64,000 bases of DNA from contig WEDG01006433.1 in the NCBI GenBank assembly GCA_017591395.1, positions 81,662-145,661 of the forward strand. Direction: 5' to 3'. The stretch's first letter is position 1, and every line of letters starts with the position of its first letter. Shown one piece after another: positions 13,101 to 22,514 of the stretch. The notes below the pieces were generated by a model. The model searched no databases. It was not told where the DNA came from and saw nothing but the letters and a program-made list of their open reading frames with translations. Origin of the DNA: Schistocephalus solidus. Taxonomy: Eukaryota; Platyhelminthes; Cestoda; Diphyllobothriidea; Diphyllobothriidae. The translations under genes were made by a program, and so were the position numbers.

Positions 13101-16100
13101 TGCCTGCTAGTAACATCTAAGAGCCGCCCTAGTACTCAATGTTAAAGGGTTTCTGCTTTCAATCTGACCTCGAAATTTAACCAATCTCCTTTAAACAAGA
13201 CTGGCGTTAGAAGCACTTACGGCATCACCGGCTCTCGCACAAAGAACTTAAACCAAATGGCAATTTTTCTGGTGTCCGAAATGCTTATGGAGGTTAACGG
13301 TGTTCGTCCGCCGCCTCCCACAACCCGCCTGTGCCCATGCCTCCAACCAAACCATTGGTGTGTTTCGAGGCATGCGCATGACATCCGAAGCCAAATAAAT
13401 CACCAAGACAACAAATCACTGTGATGAAATTAACCAGCATCTACGACAATTGAATTATTACGGAATTAAAGTTTGCGATGCAGAGCAGAGCAGACAGTGG
13501 AAAATCAATACCTTCCAGACGAAAGAGCGACATCCTTGAGGGCCATCAGCAGACTTTCGCCCTCAACAAAAGCGAAACTGAGATTGCAACAGCCGTAATA
13601 TCGAGATTTCGGATCGCCATTAAGAATCACCATTTCCAGCTGCGAGGTAATTCCATTGAGAAGACGATCATACAGCTTCTTAACGTGATCCATATCATTC
13701 TAGAAAAAAAAGAAAACACTGAGATACGCTTCGCTCACAGGTAGGCCAACGTTAGAATATTTCATTTTAAAAAGCCGGTTTTACTGTCCATAATTTGGTG
13801 AGGAAGGGATGCCGATATCTCTTCCTACACACGGCAACTGCATGCTGTTTGAGTCGCATAAAAAATAGTCCTATTAGAAACGAAATGGAAAAAGTAAGTC
13901 GAAATTACTGGCAGAGGGAAGCAAACCTCTGCAACATGGATGAGTTCGTAAGAACAGACAGGTAGTCCAGGTAGTCATATCTCTATATTTCCAAGACCCA
14001 AACGTTCAGTGCGATAGCGTGGCACTTGCTGCGTGAACACAACCTGTGGGCGTGAAAAATGCGGTTACAAAATGTACAAAACAACAATCCCACTCACACC
14101 TAGTCCCACAAAATGCGAGTGACTTGGCTCACCCTAACAGCCTGGACTACGCATTCTGTTTCAGCCAACCAACCAGAAGAAAGGGCAGCAATGGTTTTGT
14201 CCTCATCGAGATGCACTTCTCCAAACAAGGCGCAGGATAAGGCGTCTGCTTGAGAGAGCGATCTGGAAGAGATGAGACTATGGAGTCTCCTTCACCATCA
14301 AAAACGGTCGGGCCAGAAAGTTTTCTGCCGTCACGTAGAGTAACAACACAGTCGCCTTATAAAAATACGGCCAGTATCCCCGGCTCCTCTGCTTCGATAC
14401 TCCCGATCCCCGACGTCGAGGACAAGCCCCACGAGGAGACAGGCACGTACTTTACGTGCCTTTGCTTAAAAAACAACAAGCCTATTCTTCTCAGCAACAG
14501 TAATACCCCAGGTGGGCACAGATCACTCTACCTGGTAGGGAGTTCTTAATTGACACGGGGTAGAAAGCTGCAACAGCAACGGCCTTCTGTGGCGGAACAC
14601 CAGAGCAAAAGTTTAAAGCCCTCACCACATATAACGCCTATTGCCTTCCGAATCGCGAAGTTATCATGTGTATGCAGCCCCCACACGCACACGCGCGAAC
14701 ACACACACACGTCAGTGACAAACGCTGAAATACGTGCTTGTCAGTTCGCGAAACCATAGTGATATGCTTGTGATAAGGGTAATGGTGCAGTGCCAGATCG
14801 ATCAGCATATAGTCTTCTCGAAGCCCAGACAGAAAATCCGCCCTAGAAGGCGACTTCGGGTGAAAGTGTTACAGCGAAGGACTTTTCTGTCGCTAACAGC
14901 GCAATCTACAGACTCAACCCATCGTAAACGCATAATGATCACGCGACCTGTAGCACACTGGGTGGAGCATTTTATGAACATCCTCAATCGCTCACTGTTA
15001 GTCTTTGAGGAAGCCATCAACGAAATTCTTTATGCAGAAACTAACAACGTGCTCTACTGAACAATGCAGCAAATGTCCAACAGCAAAGCCCGGGGCATGA
15101 CTCAATCCTAGCATATTTATAATATCGGTGGTCCTAAAATGCTGAACAAATTATGTCCACTGTATCGTACGTGGAGGCACGGGGGCATTAATCAATCTGC
15201 TCAGAGAACGTGGGAGCCCATAAAACCTGTAACGCCCTAGACTAGGCCTTCAAGCCGCGTCAGCCACTACGTCTAATCCCATCACCCGTTGGTCGACAGG
15301 TGCGGAGAGTCGACTGATCCATGGGAGGGGGAAAAATGAGTAAGACCGACACACCGGGGAACCTATCCTCACACCTCATCGGCGCATTTCCCGTTATAAA
15401 CAGTCTCACGTGCTTGAACCTCTCAATCCGCGCTAGAATTTATCGCTCAGAAAGTTGTCAAATGACAGGATAACTCAGCCCTTCTTAGAATGGAAAGTCA
15501 GCATGTGCTGCCTCATTCTTGATGCGGCGTTGAGGCCACCCTCGCCTATGTGATATCCGAGTCACCCTTACTAAAGCTAAGTACATACCGTGTGGATCAG
15601 ATTGTGTGTGGTATGCGTATATAAGCTGCTTAGCCTTGTCAGTCACTGCACCCACGCCCACCGCAGTCATTTTGACAGTGTCCTGCCATCTACAAGGTGG
15701 GCGGGTAGGAGTGTGGTAGATGCTGCGCAAGCCTGCCTCAATATAATCTAATTCAAGCGCAGGTCACCGGTGCAGTCGTCATGCATTAACATAGCACTCC
15801 CAACAATTGTCGACGACAGTTTTGCCACGATCATGAAAAGGCTTACGCGTAATAAAGGCGCCATCTCATGGAGCCTCAAAAGCGACAACGAAATTGCCGC
15901 CTGGATATCCGAAGTCGGCCAGAGATTCGGGCCAACTTCCATCTTTAGTATCGAATTGCCATGACATTCCCCACAAACTAACTTGCATCTGTACAGGGCA
16001 GAAGACTTGAAAGAGCTTTTTCGAGGCACGAAGCATTGAATAGGCTGAAAGCACCCTGCGATTTTGTCGAAACGAGTGCGGACTGTCTACTTTAAGACAA

Positions 16101-19100
16101 AGTCGATGTACTTCACTCGAAGGATGGTCCCCCAGGGAGCGATAGTCAGATATCTCCGGTTCTAGCTCATTCTCCACGCACATAACTCAGCCATTCTGCT
16201 TTATCGTCGCATCCAATACAGTTAAAGCCAGTAAAGTAAAATAAAGATAAAAGCGCAATCTAAGGTAGGTTGATATCTTCGATTGCAACGGCCGAGCTAT
16301 AAATAGTGCTGCTGCCTTTTGCATATGACAACGAATAGAACGAAAACAACCAATAATAACAGACAGTCACAGATTATGAGGCGATAAGCTTTTGCAGTGG
16401 CCAAAGAACAGGGGGAGCAAAGTAAAGACAGGCGGCACATAACAGCTAACGTAACCTATCCAGGCAGGATGACATTACCGACAAAGACAAGGGAGACTGG
16501 AATAGCTATTTCTGGCTTAATAGCCGTCGTCAGCTAGCCATACACAACTCCAGGTGGTCCACAACCCGCGGCTCAAACCCGCAACCTGTTGCTTAGAAGT
16601 ACGACGCTATAACCATTGAACCATGGGATCATTGTCTTGCCAGTTTCGATCGGGAGCATTGGTGGAGGGAAACTTACCGATTGGTTATGAGACTCACTCG
16701 TCCCGTTCTGCCTTGAGGCTCACTCTCGAGCCCCGCCAGCAACCGCATAGCGGCTAGTATTATGGGCATTTAACCTCTGCGGTTCTCCTGTAAGTAATCC
16801 ACATATATTGCAGCATATTTGAAGTTCAGCAAACCACTTTTGTTGCCGTATAACATGACGAGATAGAGCAATCGCTCTTTTTCAGCGTGACAGCACATGT
16901 GACGAAAAAAGGGTCTTCAATCGGCCTGGCTGCTGACTACCCGCAGCGTCCACAGGCAAGGACAGTCAAAAGACCTCCAGCGACGGTTTGATACGAAATA
17001 GGCAGGTTCTTGAGTCTTACGAATATGCACTGGCGGGAAGGGCTGAGGTGTAGCACGACAGAACTGTGACATTGCAAAAGTGAACCACCTGTTTTCCGCT
17101 ACGTCCATAGGGTTCGGTTCTCGACAGAAAGTGCTACCGGAGACAACAGTGAACAAACAGTCCTACCGATTGTTGAAGCATCTTCTGTAGTCAATATTCC
17201 CAAATAAATCTAATGAAAATGCCAGCGACATCGTTGAGGCAGGTTTGATCACAGCCGTATCAAACACAAGAACCCAATGCAGTAAAAAGTGTGGTCATCC
17301 TAGGGGGGAGGGGGGGGGGGGCTGCTACCCATTTCAGCAAGCCAACGATTTCGAACAGGGTGCTCCAATCCGACACTATGCTGTAGGAAAAAACTCCCAG
17401 TCCAGACGGTAGCCGGTAAAATTCACATGAGTAGCCGACTACCGCATATCGTTAATCCTGGTAGGCCTAACGGGGGGGAGAGAGAAGGAGTGATGAGAGT
17501 TGTCAATCCCCAGCAAACCAGGATATTTTAAGAGATGAAAAAAACAAAGAGACGAATAGGATACTTACCTTCAGTTCAGCTTTTGCAATTCGACAGGCAG
17601 CACCCAGACCAACAACCAGTGGCGCAGGCACGGTTCCTGAGCGCATGCCGCGCTCTTGGCCACCACCGCTCATTAGGGGTTCGAGGCGAACGCGCGGCCT
17701 ACGTCGTACATAGAGAGCTCCTACACCCTTCGGTCCGTATACCTTATGCCCACTAATAGACATCAAGTCGACCTGTCAGACGGAATATAAACAGGAATAA
17801 AGATGAATCAACGCAGTTTCTACACAAGAATACAAGTAGACGAATTCGTCACTTCCAAATGCACTGGAGAAATGAGCATAGGATACTCCTAGGGGCAATC
17901 GAAATTGCTCCAGTAAAGACACTGATCAAATGGATAGAAAACGCTACTGACATTGTGGCAAAATCCGTTTACAGACGGAGATAAATACTTCAAAACAGAA
18001 AAAACATCCATATCGGTTAAAGGACAAAGTGGCATGTAAGCTCCATGGCTGCGGCTTTTACGGACCTATATTGCTGCTACGAGGAAACTGGGCACTTCCA
18101 TCTGGTCATGAAGCTCCGAGTCCATAGCTCACGCATGCAGCCTTTTTGTGACTAATAATCAATACTTAAGGAGCGTTGTTGTCAAAGCAAATAAACTGAA
18201 GCAGTCCGTCCTGGTTTAGATACCTTCATTGGCTATTTACATTAAGACTAGAGGACCCAGAAGAGTCGTGACTTGGCGATTGTGTTGTGAATGCAAGGAG
18301 AACCACTGGATTCTGCTAATCTATTTTTCCAGTAGACCAGCAGTCTATCAGAATATCTCCCATGACCGTCATGCACGCGTGGACGTTCATGCAAAAATGT
18401 GTAGCCATGTTAATTACTAAAAGATTTCCGTGATCAACGACCCCAGCTCGGTGTTTATAGGCTTTTAGTAGATTATGTCTTGCTGTTTAATTTGACCGCA
18501 TTTCGTCTTCTCGGCATTTCGTCACAATAACGGTTCAAATAGAACACTTTAGTGTATTGAGCGAATGTAACAAAAATCCTATAAAGAGGATGGAGGCTTA
18601 ATTGAATTCAAGATGCTATGGTCACTTGGAAACTTCACAGGCCAAGAATGCCGAGGCTCCATCTCCTAGATCACGTACAAAAAGGATTTCCGCGGAAATT
18701 AAAGCACGCTCATTACAGGTGTCTGGAGTTTATTTACATGGTGTTAACCCAAATATGAACGCAGCTAACAAGGTTCTCGCGTATATCTTAAATCATTGGA
18801 TGTAGACTATGAAACCTGCTACATTAGTACGGTGAAAGCTAATAAAAGCTTAGAAGGCATGCAAGCAAAGATAGTGTGTGAAGCGTTGCTAAACGGTTAC
18901 ATAATATAGTAAAACAGCCCCAATAATGTTGATCAGAAACCTTGCACCGAAATCCAATACTCGCTATGTACTAAGATAGAAAAATGAGATTATATAGGTA
19001 CATAGAAGGGCAGTACTACAAGTGTACGACTTAGAGCAGGTTAAAAATGGCGTCCGTCACGGAAGGTATTGCTAACTGCAACAAACACAATCGTAAAGTT

Positions 19101-20796
19101 TCCGTCTTGGTAGCGAATATCATTATCAGTGGCCTTTTGTTAGTGTGAAGTCTACGATGCCACCAGTCAGCACTTATAACGCGAACTAAGGCCCTTTCAG
19201 TTAAATAGCCTTTGATACAAACGGAAACAGGAGTGGTTTGCATAGAGCCTCTGTTATCGGCAACGGCGGAAGTTTGATCTCAACAAGCTTGGTTCCCTAT
19301 TGCTCGTCCCAATGATTTGCAGTAAGGTTCATCGGAACTCCACAATGCGGATTAGTTGAATGGCCACAGTCCAGGAGTTTGGCATCTTCAAATAACGGTG
19401 TCTACACGGTGTTTAGTACGATAAATACAGAACAAACATTTAATTGCTGGCACATTTAACCATTTTTATCTCATAGCTTCTGTCAGTCGGTCATACTCAC
19501 TGCGAATACCATATCTGGTGCAAGTGACAATAAATAAATGTAGTATTACAAAACAGACTGACTAGTAAAGTAGGAGGTTCGTTATATCAGACTTGCATCA
19601 ATAAATTCACCAGATCTTCTAAAGTGTAATCACAAGAAGAAATTTCTGGAACATGTCAATTGTGTCGATTAATCTCTGCTCAGATTTAATAGCGGACTTG
19701 CAAGAAAATTAAGTAAAAAAGCTAAGCTAGCTTAACCGAATTGAATAATCCCAAGCACTGACCTAGAACACGCAAGATGAAGCATAAAATTATGGCACAT
19801 AATTGAGTTGAAAAACCCACTAAAACCATCGCATATGCATAAAAAGGAAGGTATGCTGGTCGAGCCGAATCATACTAGAGCCCCAACTGAGGGACATCCT
19901 ACTAATGCACGAGAAGTGCACTGTGCCGAAAACGAAGGTAAGCTCACGTACATTCAGTTTTTTTACGTCAATTGGGATTTTGCCAACGGCCTGGGCTGCG
20001 TCTGTGTGGAAAAACACGCTTTTAGCTTTGCATATCCGAGAAATTTCGTCAATCGGTTGGGTGACGCCGATTTCATTATTGACTGCCATTATAGAAACAA
20101 TAGCGGTATCTGGCTGAATTGCCTTTTCTAGCTCTTCGGGTGACACTAGTCCATTCTTTTGAACAGGAAGGTAGGTAACCTTAAAACCTTCACTTTCCAT
20201 AGCACGACAGGAATCTAAAACACATTTGTGTTCCTTTAGAAAATTAGGTAACGAGAAATTATATTACAATTTGAGAAGCAATTATGTGCCGTTTTGTTGA
20301 GCGATAGAATCGTGCCACTCCTTTGATTGAGAGGTTATTGCTCTCGGTCGCTCCACTAGTGAAAATTATTTCTTTAGGGTCAGCATTTATTAGCTCAGCA
20401 ACTTCCTGTGAATGAATAGTTAGACAACACAGCAAATTTCAAACCGCTCGGGCAACTTCAACGGCCTTTTCACATTCCCAGCCATACATATGTGTGCGTG
20501 AATGTGGATTTCCGTAAGACCCTATAAAGTATGGTAGCATGGCATCCAAAACGCGCGGATCCTGGAACGGAATAAATACAAAAAATAACATACAACTGGC
20601 GTTGTGGCCTGAAAGTCCATATATATAGGCCTCTTGCCTTCGCCAGGCAACGTCGAATAGCTCTTAGAACCTACAGCTAAAAAAAATTGGACGTAGGCTT
20701 ACAAGGTAAAATGCATGATTTTGTTAGATGCTGACGAATGTGGACGGCTATGATGCGTGCTGCATTCATGATGGATGGTAGCGCAGCCGAAATCAT
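10106..20796 (-). CDS. NFS1: Cysteine desulfurase NFS1 (mitochondrial type), complete nine-exon gene
   Basis: This PLP enzyme removes sulfur from cysteine as a persulfide and supplies it to iron-sulfur cluster assembly. In animals it works in the mitochondrial matrix with ISD11, ACP, ISCU and frataxin. Nine minus-strand exons join with matching phases (20703-20796, 20594-20676, 20445-20561, 20268-20405, 19952-20233, 17569-17772, 13512-13699, 11608-11781, 10106-10169) to 1344 nt, encoding 447 residues. The human protein has 457. Recognisable parts: [10 protein letters not shown] near residue 50; [21 protein letters not shown] at 115-122; EHKC with H146; VNNEIG at 195; HTDAAQA with D222 and Q225; SGHK with PLP lysine K248; [22 protein letters not shown] with catalytic C371; and C-terminal SPLWEM...IEWSQH. 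The first 30 residues are basic and Ser/Ala-rich, as expected for mitochondrial import. ATG 20769 (438 residues) is an alternative start. The reading frame shows no damage. Confidence 0.95.
10440..10600. repeat. Repeat R2, copy 1, with G-run and (GTA)n
   Basis: A degenerate tract with GATTAGGGTT and GGTTTGGGTTAGTGTTAGGA, then AAATTTGGTTCAAGGCCACC, a G-run at about 10560-10568 and (GTA)n at about 10570-10592. A related tract lies at 12700-12930. Both are inside NFS1 intron 8 or 7. Confidence 0.5.
11608..11781 (-). CDS. NFS1: NFS1 exon 8 (catalytic cysteine loop)
   Basis: Completes Ser and encodes [17 protein letters not shown] through [14 protein letters not shown] to KLRKM. The Cys is the persulfide-carrying residue. 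The acceptor is CTTTCCAG and the donor ATGAG|GTAATA. Without that donor the frame would stop two codons later, so the intron call matters. Confidence 0.96.
12040..12490 (+). repeat. GC-rich repeat R1, copy 2
   Basis: Shares TCTTGACTCTGTCTTGACAC, GCGGTAGCTGCAGCGCAAGG and ACTAATTCACGCGCAAGTCA with copy 1, in the opposite orientation. The upstream GC-rich part (from about 12040) contains two CTAAACGGGCC blocks and may belong to the same unit. It lies in NFS1 intron 7. Confidence 0.5.
12545..12596. repeat. Imperfect (GTA/GCA)n microsatellite
   Basis: A run of GTA, GCA and GCG triplets inside NFS1 intron 7, similar to runs at 12844-12905 and 10570-10592. Confidence 0.85.
12660..12960. repeat. Repeat R2, copy 2, with triplet microsatellite
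   Basis: Contains CCTTAACCCTAATTTAGC, then GAATTTGGCACAAAGCCACC, then GTA/GCA triplets at about 12844-12905. The order of blocks matches 10440-10600, though identity is modest. Confidence 0.45.
13512..13699 (-). CDS. NFS1: NFS1 exon 7
   Basis: 62 codons plus two bases, [10 protein letters not shown] to [10 protein letters not shown]. It contains [18 protein letters not shown]. The acceptor follows a pyrimidine run (TTTTCTAG). The donor GGAAG|GTATTG splits the Ser codon before the catalytic cysteine loop. Confidence 0.97.
14681..14710. repeat. (AC)n-rich microsatellite
   Basis: An imperfect AC/CG dinucleotide run in NFS1 intron 6. Confidence 0.85.
15620..15775 (+). repeat. Diverged repeat R1, copy 3
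   Basis: TTTGACAGTGTC..., GTGTGGTAGATGCTGCGCAA and CTAATTCAAGCGCAGGTCAC align in order with the R1 blocks at 12300-12490. It is clearly older than the other two copies. Confidence 0.45.
16462..16625 (-). mobile_element. tRNA-derived SINE-like element, copy 2
   Basis: The minus strand starts with a tRNA-like head. A D-arm-like GGTTCAATGGTTATAGCG lies at 16605-16622 and a box-B-like GGTTTGAGCC at 16570-16579. The body contains GCTGACGACGGC and CTATTCCAGTCTCCCTT, matching copy 1 at 40-215. It lies in NFS1 intron 6, antisense to the window and sense to NFS1. Confidence 0.65.
17303..17321. repeat. Near-perfect poly-G run
   Basis: A run of G with a single A interruption, 19 bases long, in NFS1 intron 6. 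Confidence 0.9.
17569..17772 (-). CDS. NFS1: NFS1 exon 6 (PLP lysine)
   Basis: 68 codons, phase 0 on both sides, [16 protein letters not shown] to AKAELK. The Lys of SGHK forms the internal aldimine with PLP. The RRRPRVR and [12 protein letters not shown] blocks follow. The acceptor is CTGACAG, the donor AAG|GTAAGT. Confidence 0.97.
19952..20233 (-). CDS. NFS1: NFS1 exon 5
   Basis: 94 codons, phase 0 on both sides, [10 protein letters not shown] to VKKLN. It carries the catalytic-site His of EHK, VNNEIG, and the HTDAAQA cofactor-ring segment. The donor is AAT|GTACGTGAG. The following intron is 2179 nt. Confidence 0.95.
20268..20405 (-). CDS. NFS1: NFS1 exon 4
   Basis: 46 codons, phase 0 on both sides, [10 protein letters not shown] to IIASQI. 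It contains [13 protein letters not shown], part of the cofactor phosphate site. A 34-nt intron follows (20234-20267). Confidence 0.95.
20445..20561 (-). CDS. NFS1: NFS1 exon 3
   Basis: 39 codons, phase 0 on both sides, [12 protein letters not shown] to EVARA. It holds the GNPHSRTH signature of the NFS1/IscS family. The upstream intron is 32 nt (20562-20593), the downstream one 39 nt (20406-20444). Confidence 0.95.
20594..20676 (-). CDS. NFS1: NFS1 exon 2
   Basis: Begins after a T-run acceptor ending TTTTAG and encodes VGSKSY...[14 protein letters not shown]. The upstream intron is only 26 nt (20677-20702). The downstream donor is GTT|GTATGT. Confidence 0.9.
20703..20796 (-). CDS. NFS1: NFS1 exon 1 (targeting peptide)
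   Basis: Encodes [10 protein letters not shown]...CILP plus one base of a split Ser codon (phase 1). The donor is CCTT|GTAAGC. It has Arg, Lys and His but no acidic residue, matching a mitochondrial presequence. The reading frame is open further upstream to an ATG at 20922, but a start at 20796 or 20769 gives a more typical presequence. Confidence 0.75.
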
Positions 20797-22514
20797 CGAC
20801 ACAGAAACAAGACAGCAACTTTTCCCTTTGCATAATGCGCAGCCGACAACCAAATGCAGCCAGTGTTTAGTCTGATCTAGGTCATATTGGTTGCCCAAAC
20901 AGCTAAAGTTATATTTATTCATGATCCCATATCAAAATTCCTTATATGAGGTTTGTTGCCTGAGCTTTGTCAATAAGATAAACTCCTTGGTGATTGCAAC
21001 CCATGCCAACTCTGTACTGAGCATTTCGTTTCAGGCAACATATTCACCACCCCGAGGTATCATTAAACATTTTCGGAATATACTGATGATATGTTCCACT
21101 CTTTCCCTTTCAATCGACGAAGTGGACTATGGAGTTTTCCTTTATGCCGATAGTGCATTTCCGTTCAAGCTTTCTGGTTGGTACTTTGGATTCCTGTCTT
21201 TTTGATTGGGTATTGATCTTGTATTTTTTATTTCCCAGCCAACTTTTCTATTTGTGATAGGATTATTACTCTCATCGTACCTCTGAGCACTGTCACTCAC
21301 CTTAGAACACGTGAAAAAAACGTAAAGCAAACTTACCCATTCCAGGTGCACATTGGTTTCATATGTTTGGGATTTCTGCTTAGTGCGTTAATTGGGGGTT
21401 TAATTTAGGTAAATTTACTTTTTAATTTTTTAAAAAGTTGGTCTCCATGTGCGAATTTATAGCTAAAATTAGAGTAGGAGACGTTACTCGTACAGGAATT
21501 AATATTTTGCGTTCAGTAGTTTCGTGTAAAGCATATTCGGCCTGTCATCAAGGTTGGAATGACTTCGGTAATTGGCAGAATCGGCTGCAAATAGACACAT
21601 TCGCTATCTGATTACCGTCAAGAAAGCAGTCGCTGAAATCTGAGCTCATTGTTCCCTTTTTGGGATCTGGCTGTTTAATTGGATACAGTTGAACTAAGAG
21701 TTGAAAAATATATCTGTAGTTAAATCAAAAAAATGTTAAGCGCAATAAAATAAAGTATACCCTGCTAGCACCAGTCACGTCTGGTGTTGCCTTGTCCTCA
21801 TGGCAAGACATGACGATAGCATGAAATCATCAGGCGGTCTGGTGTGAATAAAGCTCATTCAAAATGAGTGCTTAGTTTGGCTAAAACGTCCAAAAAACGC
21901 GTGAGGAGGCCTCTTTCTCCTCATCCGTTTTCACCCCTTATGGCCTCAATTTTTTACCACGAGTACAGTCTTTTAGGCTGTCGGTTATCGTTGTGCCCCA
22001 ATGCCTTACTAAGCACTTACTATAGCGATAAGCAGTCCTTTGAGGTGCATAAGCGAATGCCTAAAGCAGAAGCTACTTCATCACATAAAAAGGGAAATCG
22101 AGAGCAATTTTAGAAAAATGGTTTATTGATGAGCTTCAAGTTAACAATTTTAAAAAGAAATGTACACACATAAGTTCCTGAGTCAGGGGAATTTATACTT
22201 CTTCGGAGTCCAAGAAGAGGGATTAGTTCCACGTACCATTGGCGCTTACTGCAGAGAAAGTAAACTTTAGTAAGAAGTAGGTAATGTGAGGAAAACTGAG
22301 GCAGTTAATAGTGCATTGTATTAAATACCTTTTGTCAGTAACACAGAAGCGCATTAGGTGAAAATTAAGTTCACTTACCGGTACCTTGGGGGGATAGTTC
22401 TTGGCATTCAGTCATCGGTTAGTACTTCTAGAACCTGAATGCATGTAAATGATAATTCAAAGACAAATATTTCCCAAGATGTATGTTGCACCGACGTTTC
22501 GATCACCCTCCATA
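20797..22514. other. 5' flank of NFS1 and spacer; no gene recognised
   Basis: Upstream of the NFS1 start on the minus strand. No TATA box, CpG-rich island or second exon set stands out. The sequence is AT-rich with a few short ORFs of no known family. The NFS1 promoter must lie in the first part of this stretch, but I cannot place it. Confidence 0.4.

Larger units (their letters stand above)
13700..17568. other. NFS1: NFS1 intron 6 (3.9 kb)
   Basis: The largest NFS1 intron. It holds an AC microsatellite, a diverged R1 copy, a minus-strand SINE and a G-run. I see no exon of another gene. A short FLIDTG-like string near 14545 was considered and rejected as a protease relic. Confidence 0.6.

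Noticed and set aside
14500..14700. FLIDTG string resembling a retroviral-type aspartic protease active site
   Set aside because: Only six or seven residues fit, a stop follows at once, and no flanking RT, RNase H or LTR sequence is visible.
20677..20922. 81-codon minus ORF as a separate small gene
   Set aside because: Its 3' part is NFS1 exon 1. The end of the ORF is intron sequence running into the acceptor TAG.
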